A stretch of 48,334 bases of DNA from an uncultured Pseudanabaenaceae cyanobacterium (lineage in GTDB: Bacteria > Cyanobacteriota > Cyanobacteriia > PCC-9006 > JAAUQQ01). A model generated the notes under the pieces. That model worked only from the letters and a program-made list of their open reading frames with translations, was not told where the DNA came from and did not search any database. Each line of letters starts with the position of its first letter. Positions within the stretch are counted from its first letter, which is position 1. The translations under genes and the position numbers were made by a program. The DNA is taken from assembly GCA_938002085.1 (NCBI GenBank), contig CALLAT010000030.1, forward strand, positions 1-48,334, in the 5' to 3' direction. Below, in pieces: positions 1-7,486 of the stretch.

Positions 1-210
1 GGACTGAATGCGGTTCACCCAGACTATCGAGGGAGAGGTTTAGGTACGGCGATGTACAACTTTGCTGTGGATCGAATGAAACAAGCTGGAATGGAAGTTG
101 CCACAGTCGCAACGGGCGGCGACCCCAGCCATGCTCCAGCCCGTCACGTCTATAGAAAGGCGGGGTTTACGGTGGAGATTCCTAGCGTTTGGATGTGTCA
201 GAAGCTCTGA
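1..210 (+). CDS. GNAT-family N-acetyltransferase, C-terminal part
   Basis: The window opens inside this gene; 69 codons remain before the TGA at 208-210. The visible residues carry the acetyl-CoA binding motif A of GNAT enzymes (VHPDYRGRGLGTAMY, residues 5-19 of the fragment) and the later HVYRKAGF segment, which matches motif B (Y-x-x-x-GF). GNAT enzymes move an acetyl group from acetyl-CoA to an amine. The substrate cannot be told because the N-terminal half lies outside the window. The next gene starts 50 bp downstream on the same strand, so co-transcription is possible. Confidence 0.85.
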   Translation, partial: GLNAVHPDYRGRGLGTAMYNFAVDRMKQAGMEVATVATGGDPSHAPARHVYRKAGFTVEIPSVWMCQKL

Positions 211-260
211 TTTTCACTGCTCCCTCTGGAGCATTTTGCTCCGCTGGAGACTGCTGACCC

Positions 261-1460
261 ATGAAAGAATCTCTTTCCCTTCCCCAAGCCAGAAAACTGG
301 TTTTGCAATCCCAGCGGCTACCGCCGAAGCATCAACCCGGCTCTGCCACAGCAGCGACGCTAGGGGCGATCGCCCATCTCGGCTATATCCAAATCGACAC
401 CATCTCTGTCATACAGCGCGCCCATCACCATACGCTGTGGAATCGCAATCCTCGTTACCAAGCCTCCCAGCTCGATCGCCTGCTAGCCGACAAACAGGTC
501 TTTGAATATTGGTCCCATGCCGCTGCCTACCTGCCCATGGCGGACTACCGCTTCAGCCTGCCTCGCAAACATGCGCTGGCAACGGGTGCCCAGAGCCACT
601 GGTACAAGCGCGATGAGTCGATGCTGAAGTTGGTGCGACAACGCATTGCCACCGAAGGCCCGTTGATGGCCAAAGATTTTGAGAATACCGGAAAAAAGAG
701 CGGTGCCTGGAACGCCAAGCCTGCCAAACGCGCCCTAGAGTATCTGTTTATGCAGGGGGACCTGATGGTGCCCCACCGCATCAAATTTCAGAAGGTTTAT
801 GATCTCACCGAGCGGGTCTTGCCAGCAGGCATTGATACCACTCTGCCAGAGCCAGAGGAATACGCCCGATTTTTGATTACCCAATATTTGCTTGCCAATG
901 GATTGGGGCAACCTGCCGAAATTGCCTATTTGCGGAAAGGGATAAAGCCGTTGGTTGTAGCAACCTTAGAGGAGATGGTTTCGACCGGTGAGCTGTTACA
1001 GATGACTGTTGCCGATAAGCTTTACTATGCTTTGCCAGCCTCACTGGAACATCTAAGCAAACCGTTGGCCCGTAGCAAACTCAAAATACTCTCGCCCTTC
1101 GATAACCTGGTCATTCAGCGCCAGCGCCTAAAGACACTCTTTGGATTTGATTATTTAATTGAATGCTACGTCCCTGAAGCCAAACGCCGATATGGCTACT
1201 TCTGTCTTCCCATTTTGTGGGATGGAAAACTGGTTGCTCGGATGGACTGCAAAGCTGAGAAGAAAGCATCTCTGTTGCGTATTCACCATCTTGCCCTAGA
1301 GCCGAATGTCACGAAAACTGAGGCGTTGTTCCTGGCGCTGTGTCAGGAATTAGAAGTATTTCTGAAGTTCAATCATTGCAACCAGATTTGCTTACATAGA
1401 ACCTCTCCTGCTCAGGTTAAATCAGAGTTTCAGCGTCTGATGAATGAGTTGATGAATTGA
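261..1460 (+). CDS. YcaQ/AlkX-type winged-helix DNA glycosylase
   Basis: This 399-aa protein matches the HTH_42 / YcaQ family in length and sequence. Family members are winged-helix DNA glycosylases that act on bulky N-alkyl adducts and unhook interstrand crosslinks. Near the N-terminus the segment GYIQIDTISVIQRAHHHTLW holds Q44-I45-D46, the Q-x-D catalytic motif seen in the YcaQ (AlkX) branch rather than the Q-x-Q of AlkZ. The C-terminal third (SPFDNLVIQRQR, YFCLPILWDGKLVARMDCKAEK) is the conserved beta domain. The ATG start leaves room for the N-terminal helix before the motif. Nothing looks broken. Family is confident; the exact lesion is inferred from homology. Confidence 0.85.
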   Translation: MKESLSLPQARKLVLQSQRLPPKHQPGSATAATLGAIAHLGYIQIDTISVIQRAHHHTLWNRNPRYQASQLDRLLADKQVFEYWSHAAAYLPMADYRFSLPRKHALATGAQSHWYKRDESMLKLVRQRIATEGPLMAKDFENTGKKSGAWNAKPAKRALEYLFMQGDLMVPHRIKFQKVYDLTERVLPAGIDTTLPEPEEYARFLITQYLLANGLGQPAEIAYLRKGIKPLVVATLEEMVSTGELLQMTVADKLYYALPASLEHLSKPLARSKLKILSPFDNLVIQRQRLKTLFGFDYLIECYVPEAKRRYGYFCLPILWDGKLVARMDCKAEKKASLLRIHHLALEPNVTKTEALFLALCQELEVFLKFNHCNQICLHRTSPAQVKSEFQRLMNELMN

Positions 1461-1531
1461 CGCTATCTTTCTACTTGGTTAAGTATCACTGCTATTGCGA
1501 TGAAAGCAGCAAGAGGCAAAAGGCAAATCTA

Positions 1532-1580
1532 TGGGGGCCAGCCCCCAAGCCCCCGCCAATGGGGGACAAAGTCTCCCCCA
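1532..1580. repeat. Pair of adjacent G/C palindromes (dispersed-repeat type)
   Basis: Two hairpin-forming inverted repeats lie side by side: TGGGGGC-CA-GCCCCCA at 1532-1547 and TGGGGGA with TCCCCCA at 1560-1566 and 1574-1580. Such G/C clusters are common interspersed repeats in cyanobacterial intergenic DNA. They follow the glycosylase gene and may help end its transcript, but no T-tract follows. The 89-codon open frame across this stretch (1457-1726) is proline/tryptophan-rich and is probably not a gene. Confidence 0.6.
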
Positions 1581-1675
1581 ATGGATTACCCCCTGCTACA
1601 ACGGTGTGTGGGTATGAGAGCAATTGGTTGGGCGACTTTGGGGTTTGGATAGGGGCAGTGTGGTTCCGGGTTTGG

Positions 1676-1769
1676 TTGATTGGTTGGGCTACCGCTGACG
1701 CGGATCAGGGCGCTGGGTTGAGTTGATCGGTTGGGTTACCGCTGACGCGGATCAGGGCGCTGGGTTAAG
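1676..1769. repeat. Tandem direct repeat, two 47-bp units
   Basis: Two near-identical 47-bp units follow each other directly at 1676-1722 and 1723-1769. Both contain the core ACCGCTGACGCGGATCAGGG and differ by only a few bases. The repeat lies between convergent genes and codes for nothing recognisable. Confidence 0.8.
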
Positions 1770-1800
1770 AGGAAAATGTTGTGGGTTTAATCTTGTCCGG

Positions 1801-1823
1801 TTCTCCTTCTCTCTTTAGGAGAA
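1801..1823. repeat. Inverted repeat downstream of the NACHT gene
   Basis: TTCTCCT (1801-1807) and AGGAGAA (1817-1823) are perfect 7-bp arms with a 9-bp loop, 24 bp past the stop of the minus-strand NACHT gene. It could form the 3' end of that transcript, but the T-tract of an intrinsic terminator is missing. It resembles common cyanobacterial intergenic repeats. Confidence 0.45.
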
Positions 1824-1846
1824 GGGGCTGGGGGATGAGGAGGCTG

Positions 1847-4318
1847 TTAAAACAGCCTTTGCAGCAGCAACTCTCTTTGTTCGCGACTAATGTCCGATCG
1901 CGTTCTCAACGCATCACAAAGCAACGTGCAGCCCTGGTAATAATTCTGGAGCGCCTGGACTGCTTCGGGGTCGCCGTAGGCTGCGATGGGAAATTGAAGC
2001 TTTTGGGTTTGCAAGAACGGGTGCCTTTCTTGGTCCGGGCGGGAGACGGTGCCGACGAGTTTACTGATGGCTTGGCGAATGCGGGGATGGAGGTTGGCTA
2101 GGGGGTGAATGGGGTCGCTGGATGCTTCGCTGTTGCTGGGGTAGTCGTGGGATTGGGCGTAGTCGGTGAAGCGATCGCACACTTCCTCACGAAATAATTC
2201 AGGATGCTGAAGCACATAGTTGAAAAACAGGTCTCGCACTTCAGTCACCGTCTCCACGGCTTGAATCGCCCGGTGCAGGTCTGGGCTTTTCCAAACATGG
2301 GTGAGGGCATCGCTAAAAACAAAGGCTTCTCTGACTTTGAGTTTGTCTTTGGTCTTTTGGTTTAAGTTGCACTTGAAACAGTGTGCCAGCACCAAGTCGT
2401 GGTTAAAGGAATAGTCCAGTCTGAGCGCATGGCTGATACGCCGACCCAAATCAAATTGGTAGTGGTAGTCGGTGCAGAAGGCCCGGATGATGAGAGCCGA
2501 TTCACTGGGGCTTGGGGTTAGGGCTTGCTTCGCGGCGCTAGGGCTATGGGGATTGCTTTGGTAGAGCTGGATCAAGGCTTCTGCGACTTGGCGACCGGCT
2601 TCAACTTGGGATTGGGCAACTGCATTTTGCTGAGCGAGATAATCCTGGAGCTGATTGGCCATGAGCGTTAGAGCAGGTAAAGCCTGGTTAGTGGGCAGGC
2701 CTTCAATCACAAAGCAAAAGACTTCATACCAGTCCTGAGCAAAAACATGTTGCTTCAGCAAGTCTTGAAATAGGACCTCGGCATGGTTGCACTGTTCCAG
2801 CTGCTCCAACACTGACAGGGCCATCAAATATTCGTGAAAGGACAGGTGAGAGAATCGGTAGCTGTTCCAGCCATCCTGTTGGATGAGGCCATAGAGCCGC
2901 TCGATGTCGTTGAGGAAGTCTTTGGCACTGAGGCCATCGAGATCTTGGGCAGTGAGCTGGGCATCGGCCATAAATCGCCGGGTGGCGCTGAAGCGTTTTT
3001 CGCGCTGGCTGAATCCCGCTGAGGCGATCGCCTTCAATATTCGCATTTTGTCTCCATGACTGCGCTGTTCGAAGGGCGATGACCAGGGGGTCATATGGTT
3101 GGCATTCCAGTCATCCAGAAGGCTCTCGAAGGCCAATTCGTAGATCTGGAGTTTGCCCTGGGGCAGACTGCTGGAGTTCTCGAAGGTGATGCAGAGTAGC
3201 GTCAGCAACAGTGGTGTTTCTGCCAGTTCATAGCTCTGGCGGCTGTCGGTTTGGATTTGGCCCAGCCAGTCGAGGAAGCCGGTTTTGGTCTTGGTGCTGT
3301 GCTCAAACCACTGGTCGAGGAAGGCCTGGATTTGGTCGTGATCGAATGGTTCTAGGGTGGCTTGGACAAAGTCTTGGTGGAGGCGCTGATGGGCAGCGGT
3401 GCGGCAGCTAATGACGACGTGGTTGCGGTAGAAGAGGCTGAAGTTGGTCAGCACTAGTTGCTTCGACAAGTCTTCCGCAATTTCGTCTTCACCATCTAGC
3501 AACAGCAGCACGCTGCCCTGCTTGAATAGCTGGCTGAGGACTTGGGGCTCCAGGTTGCAGGTGCGTTGGTAAACCTTGGCGATCGCTTCAAATAGGCTCT
3601 TGCGACTAAGGGGACCGGCGATCTCCCGCAGGGCAATAAAGATGGGAACACGGTGGGGCTCCAGCTCTCCTTGAATACATCGCAGCACCAGGTACTTGAG
3701 AAAGGTGCTCTTGCCCGCTCCCGGTGCCCCCAGGATATGGAGATAGGGGTAGCGACAAACGGCTTCTGCCCCGGTGAGTACCAGGCTAGCCTCGGTCGCA
3801 CCTTTAGGGCTGTCGGGTTGGGGAGCCAAGTCGTAGAGGTCGCTACTGTCCAAGATCTTGAGCTGGGGGGCGATAGCCTCAAATCGTCGCCCCCGCGCTC
3901 GCCCTAGCAGGGTCAGGCTTTGGCAGCGTTGGAGGGTGTAGTCTTTCACCTGGGCTCTGATCGGGGCAGGATCGATAGAACCTTCTGGGTTTTGAGCGTT
4001 GTGGGTTGGCCTGGGGACTGCGCCTGTAGGCTGTGGCTCCGTCCTAGCTGACTGAGCGTCTTGGGGCTGCCCTTGGGACGAGGGAGGAACCGGACTGTCG
4101 GGGAAGTCGGCGATCGCCTGCCAGTCCAAGCCCAACTGTTCGCACACCGAGATAAACAGCGGCTGGGCAATGGCAACGCCCTTAAAAAAATTGGTAATGG
4201 GTTGTCGGCTACAGCCCACTTGGCTGCGCAGGGCCTGTTGGGTCAGCCCCGCCCGTTGCAATGCTGCTTTGGCGGTGATGACTCCCTCGGGGGAGGCTCT
4301 GAGTGAGGGCTTAGCCAT
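1847..4318 (-). CDS. HTH-NACHT STAND ATPase
   Basis: This 823-aa protein begins with a cyanobacterial HTH module (MAKPSLRASPEGV, then a helix-turn-helix with GCSRQPITNFFKG, residues 1-70). A proline-rich linker follows to about 125, then a NACHT NTPase domain with Walker A GAPGAGKST (K203) and Walker B LLLLDGEDE (D275), and a helical C-terminal region. STAND ATPases of this kind act as ATP-driven switches that oligomerise on a trigger. The N-terminal HTH suggests DNA binding, perhaps of its own control region. I start at the ATG at 4318; a TTG 36 bp upstream also opens the frame, but the conserved family start is MAKxSLRASPEG. No clear effector domain (protease, nuclease, TIR) is visible. A role in regulation or phage defence is inference. 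Confidence 0.85.
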   Translation of the reverse strand: MAKPSLRASPEGVITAKAALQRAGLTQQALRSQVGCSRQPITNFFKGVAIAQPLFISVCEQLGLDWQAIADFPDSPVPPSSQGQPQDAQSARTEPQPTGAVPRPTHNAQNPEGSIDPAPIRAQVKDYTLQRCQSLTLLGRARGRRFEAIAPQLKILDSSDLYDLAPQPDSPKGATEASLVLTGAEAVCRYPYLHILGAPGAGKSTFLKYLVLRCIQGELEPHRVPIFIALREIAGPLSRKSLFEAIAKVYQRTCNLEPQVLSQLFKQGSVLLLLDGEDEIAEDLSKQLVLTNFSLFYRNHVVISCRTAAHQRLHQDFVQATLEPFDHDQIQAFLDQWFEHSTKTKTGFLDWLGQIQTDSRQSYELAETPLLLTLLCITFENSSSLPQGKLQIYELAFESLLDDWNANHMTPWSSPFEQRSHGDKMRILKAIASAGFSQREKRFSATRRFMADAQLTAQDLDGLSAKDFLNDIERLYGLIQQDGWNSYRFSHLSFHEYLMALSVLEQLEQCNHAEVLFQDLLKQHVFAQDWYEVFCFVIEGLPTNQALPALTLMANQLQDYLAQQNAVAQSQVEAGRQVAEALIQLYQSNPHSPSAAKQALTPSPSESALIIRAFCTDYHYQFDLGRRISHALRLDYSFNHDLVLAHCFKCNLNQKTKDKLKVREAFVFSDALTHVWKSPDLHRAIQAVETVTEVRDLFFNYVLQHPELFREEVCDRFTDYAQSHDYPSNSEASSDPIHPLANLHPRIRQAISKLVGTVSRPDQERHPFLQTQKLQFPIAAYGDPEAVQALQNYYQGCTLLCDALRTRSDISREQRELLLQRLF

Positions 4319-4430
4319 GACGAGGGAGCCGCTGGAATTAGCAGCCTTGGGCAAGGACAGTTACAAAGTTTGATTCTAGCGTTCACTGCTGTCTATTTCC
4401 TATCTAAACAGGGCTTTGAGCGAGTTTAGG

Positions 4431-4533
4431 TAGACTTTACAGACTCTTTAGTTAGGAATTTGCTTGACTTCCTAGCTAGTCTTTACTTAGGATTTACTCA
4501 GGCATTGTCTAGACGAGATATTTCACCTAGACA
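4431..4533. promoter_or_regulatory. Operator-like region: iterated repeats plus inverted repeat
   Basis: Three imperfect direct repeats of the form TAG-N-(C/A)TTTAC occur at 4431-4440, 4477-4486 and 4488-4497, the last two 11 bp apart. They are followed by a perfect 7-bp inverted repeat, TGTCTAG (4506-4512) and CTAGACA (4527-4533), with a 14-bp spacer. The block lies between the divergent HTH-NACHT and small sigma-like genes. Repeated TTTAC half-sites about one helical turn apart recall binding sites of OmpR-type regulators such as RpaB, but the spacing is 11 rather than the usual 10. The binding protein is unknown. Confidence 0.5.
4464..4493 (+). promoter_or_regulatory. Possible sigma-70 promoter of the 4630 gene
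   Basis: TTGACT (4464-4469) and TAGGAT (4488-4493) are separated by 18 bp and resemble -35 and -10 boxes pointing toward the gene at 4630. The -10 box overlaps one of the TTTAC repeats, and the inverted repeat lies just downstream, a typical position for repression. Confidence 0.35.
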
Positions 4534-4629
4534 GCATCTCTATACGATGTGTAGCCCGAACTTGTTCAAACCGATGCGCGCTCGGACTGAACGAGACAAG
4601 ACGTAAAAGAAGAAAAGGAGAACGTTCAA

Positions 4630-4932
4630 ATGCCCTATCGATCCCGCAGTAACCCTCGATTTCATAGCAAACCGACTTTTGAGCAATCCCTGGTTCGTTT
4701 GCTCGGTCATCGACCCGGTTGTATTCAGCGTCGCCGTGCGATGGCTCGGCTGATAGAAGCCATGGCTGAATCTGGTCAAATTTGGACGGGCGATCGCTGT
4801 GATGCCGCCCTCTATGAACAGGCACTCCAGCAGACCTGGAGACACTTTCGTAATCACCCCGACGACTACCTGAGCGGAGGCGTGATCAGGGCCTTTAATC
4901 GTCGTCTAGTGATGTTCGTTCAGGTGGCTTAG
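4630..4932 (+). CDS. Small sigma-like cyanobacterial protein (100 aa)
   Basis: This basic 100-aa protein has a strong ribosome binding site, AAGGAG at 4615-4620, 9 bp before the ATG. Its central part (RRRAMARLIEAMAESGQIW, then YEQALQQTWRHFRNHPDDY, residues 35-80) resembles a group of cyanobacterial proteins related to sigma-70 region 2, which are normally about twice as long. Here the protein stops after FNRRLVMFVQVA, so it lacks any sigma region 4. It may be a shortened paralog, an independent small regulator, or a remnant. The link to sigma factors comes from remembered family resemblance and is tentative; that it is translated is better supported. It is divergent from the NACHT gene. Confidence 0.55.
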   Translation: MPYRSRSNPRFHSKPTFEQSLVRLLGHRPGCIQRRRAMARLIEAMAESGQIWTGDRCDAALYEQALQQTWRHFRNHPDDYLSGGVIRAFNRRLVMFVQVA

Positions 4933-5077
4933 TTCGTTGCTGGGTCCCAGGCTTTGCTCCTAGGTGAAGTTTGGGCGATGGCTAGATCAGACTGTTGTGC
5001 ATACATTTTAAGGAGTCTGTTTATAGCTCCATAGCCGCTTTATTCCCTGCCAAAAATGCTGGGAATAGACGGCTGAA

Positions 5078-5115
5078 CCCTGGTGATGAAATTCAGTCAT
5101 AAACCATTACCAGGG
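5078..5115. promoter_or_regulatory. Inverted repeat upstream of the SPFH gene
   Basis: CCCTGGTGATG (5078-5088) and CATTACCAGGG (5105-5115) form 11-bp arms with one mismatch and a 16-bp spacer, 45 bp before the start codon at 5161. This could be an operator or a 5' leader hairpin. A smaller TTCCC/GGGAA repeat lies just upstream at about 5043-5064. Confidence 0.45.
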
Positions 5116-5160
5116 CTAGCTGTGAACAATGTTGTCTAATTAATTTAGAGGCTGGATGAC

Positions 5161-5976
5161 ATGGAAGTTTCAATTACTACGCTCATCGTGCTGGGCGTGG
5201 GCTGCATCCTATTTCGCTTTTTTGGTATTTGCAACGAATGGGACCGAAAAATTCTCTTTACCCTGGGTCGCTTTACCCGTGTTGTGGGACCGGGATTGTA
5301 CTTTTACATTCCGCTCTTGCAAAGCCCTAAACAGACCGTTGATCTGCGCATCGTCACCTATACCGTGCCGCTGCAAAAGGGGCTGACAAGGGACAATATT
5401 CCTGTCGATGTGGATGCGATCGTCTTTTACAAAGTCCACAATGCCAAGTTTGCCATTCTCAACGTAGATAACTATCGCGAGGCTACTCAAATGGCCGCCC
5501 GAGCGGCTATTCGTGACATGGTGGGAAAGTCTAATCTCGATCAATTGCTCTCTGAGCGAGATGCAGTGGGTGATCTCATTCGCTCCCACATTTCGGATTT
5601 TGTCATGCAGTGGGGCGTGACGATCATCTCCGTTGAAGTCAAGGATGTGATTGTGTCGCCAGAGCTCGAAGAAGCCATTTCCCGTGAGGCCGCTGCTGAG
5701 CGGGAAAAGCGAGCGAGACTCAAGCTGGCTGAAGCTGAGGAACTGGCAGCGGATGCCATGACTCAAGCCGCAGACAAATGTGCTAAGTCGGCAACAGCGC
5801 TGCAATTGCGCTCCATGAATATGCTCTATGAGATGTGCATGGAGGGGAAATCGACCATGGTGTTTGTGCCGACAGCGAGCAATGGTTCAGGGATGCCGAG
5901 CTTGATTGGTGTGGAGGGGATTCAGGATATGTTGCAGTCACAACCTGAACCAGCAGCAGTGAATCCTAAAACTTGA
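5161..5976 (+). CDS. SPFH/band 7 protein (stomatin/slipin-like)
   Basis: The 271-aa protein begins with a short membrane anchor (residues 4-22) and continues with an SPFH/band 7 domain: RKILFTLGRFTRVVGPGLYF, VDLRIVTYTVP, then NIPVDVDAIVFYKV, up to about residue 180. A charged coiled-coil of alternating E, A and R (about 170-215) follows, as in stomatins and slipins. These proteins oligomerise into rings or membrane microdomains and scaffold proteases or signalling proteins. No nfeD-type partner is adjacent, although many slipins have one. Instead the next genes encode a STAND ATPase and a kinase on the same strand, 154 bp downstream. Start: ATG at 5161 after a weak GAGG. Confidence 0.88.
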   Translation: MEVSITTLIVLGVGCILFRFFGICNEWDRKILFTLGRFTRVVGPGLYFYIPLLQSPKQTVDLRIVTYTVPLQKGLTRDNIPVDVDAIVFYKVHNAKFAILNVDNYREATQMAARAAIRDMVGKSNLDQLLSERDAVGDLIRSHISDFVMQWGVTIISVEVKDVIVSPELEEAISREAAAEREKRARLKLAEAEELAADAMTQAADKCAKSATALQLRSMNMLYEMCMEGKSTMVFVPTASNGSGMPSLIGVEGIQDMLQSQPEPAAVNPKT

Positions 5977-6130
5977 AGATTAGACGCAGGATGCCCACCT
6001 TCGTTACAGCTGTCTATCGAAATCATGCGCTAGGCCAGTGATTCGGTAAAATAGGTAGGCCCTATGAGATTGATTTAGCTACCTTTAGTGCAGCTAGATA
6101 CGCTTGTTGTAAGTTGGGTTTCCCTGTTCC

Positions 6131-7486
6131 ATGGCCTCCCCTGTACTGTTTGAACAAGCTGAAACCCAGTGGAATTTAGACAAACTCTACGCTGACCTGG
6201 TCGAGGCCAAGCGCGAGGTGGTTCCCCATGCCCGCTCCCATGAGCTGACCGAGCTGGAACGAACGCGCCTACGTGGCCTTCTCCTGGGCCGCAGCCCTGC
6301 TGACATTGCCTATGAGCAGCATGTGGTTGAGGGCACTGTGGAAGTGGCGCTGAGCAATGGTATCTATCGCTATGTGGAGGCGCTGACGGGGCGCGATCGC
6401 ACCAGCCTCGAAAGCTGGAAGGATGTCTCCACTTGGCTCCAAGCGGCAGGCTACTCTGCCCAGCAAGTGGCGATCAACTGGTCCCAAATGCCAGACATCC
6501 CCAAGCTCTACGGTCGAGAGGCTGAACTGCAACAGCTCAAAGATTGGATTCTTGCTAACCCATCGAATCGCGCTAAACCAAGCCCCTCATCAGCTCGTCT
6601 AGTCGTCATCAACGGTCGTGCTGGAATTGGTAAAACTTCCCTGTCCATTGCCTTAGCCAAGACGATTCAATCTGAGTTCGAAGGGGTCATCTGGCAGTCC
6701 CTGCGCTATCGTCCCAAGCTGGAAGATCTACTAATACAGTGGCTTGTACAGCTGCCTAATGCCACGGCTAATCACACTACTCCTGGCGAATCTGCCAATT
6801 GTTATGACCAGCTCGCAGTCCTTATGGACTATCTGCGGGACCATCGCTGCCTCGTCATCCTCGATAACTTTGAAACCCTGTTCACAGGGGGTAGCTTTAT
6901 GGGTGAGTATGAGCCGGGCTATGAGTTTTATGGTGAGCTGTTGCGGCGCATTGGGGAACAACAGCACCAGAGCTGTGTCCTCGTCACCAGCCGTGAAGGC
7001 AATCGCGACATGCCCAAGTCCCGAGCCAGTAATAGTCCTATCCGCCACCTAGACCTCGCCGGACTTCAGCCCCAGGCTGCAATGGAAATTCTCAAAGCTG
7101 AGCAGCTCGCTGAGGCGGAGAAGTCCCAATGGCCCGCGCTAATTAAGCAATATGGCGGCAATCCACTGATGCTGAGGATTGTGGCCATGACGATCCACGA
7201 GCTATTTGAAGGTAATGTGAGCCAGTTTTTACACCAACGCATGACCCTGTTCGGCGATATCAAATTCTTGATTGATCAGCAGTATGAGCGTCTCTCTAGC
7301 CAAGAACAGGAGATCTTGCTTTACTTAGCGGATGCAGCGAAGCCGGTTCCTCTGGAAAGTTTGACCCAGCCTTATCGATTGGATGCGGTGATGGGGTTGC
7401 TGGGGCGATCGCTGATTGAGAAAAGTAGCGCAGGCTTTACGTTAATCCCCGTGGTGATGGAATATGTGCGTCATCACCTGCCGTGA
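6131..7486 (+). CDS. vMAP-N / NB-ARC STAND ATPase
   Basis: This 451-aa protein has an N-terminal vMAP-type HTH module (about 37-95; LTELERTRLRGLLLGRSPAD) common in cyanobacteria before NB-ARC ATPases. An NB-ARC domain follows, with Walker A GRAGIGKTS (K168), Walker B LVILDNFETL (D245), the TSRE sensor segment and a GGNPLML motif, ending in a winged helix. Relatives usually carry WD40 or other C-terminal repeats; this one stops right after the winged helix, so the repeat sensor is absent. Its stop codon overlaps the GTG start of the downstream kinase (GTGA), which suggests translational coupling. A switch function is inferred from the family; the trigger is unknown. Confidence 0.85.
   Translation: MASPVLFEQAETQWNLDKLYADLVEAKREVVPHARSHELTELERTRLRGLLLGRSPADIAYEQHVVEGTVEVALSNGIYRYVEALTGRDRTSLESWKDVSTWLQAAGYSAQQVAINWSQMPDIPKLYGREAELQQLKDWILANPSNRAKPSPSSARLVVINGRAGIGKTSLSIALAKTIQSEFEGVIWQSLRYRPKLEDLLIQWLVQLPNATANHTTPGESANCYDQLAVLMDYLRDHRCLVILDNFETLFTGGSFMGEYEPGYEFYGELLRRIGEQQHQSCVLVTSREGNRDMPKSRASNSPIRHLDLAGLQPQAAMEILKAEQLAEAEKSQWPALIKQYGGNPLMLRIVAMTIHELFEGNVSQFLHQRMTLFGDIKFLIDQQYERLSSQEQEILLYLADAAKPVPLESLTQPYRLDAVMGLLGRSLIEKSSAGFTLIPVVMEYVRHHLP

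Noticed and set aside
1457-1726. 89-aa frame overlapping the end of the glycosylase gene
   Set aside because: It reads through palindromes and tandem repeats, is P/W/G-rich and has no ribosome binding site.
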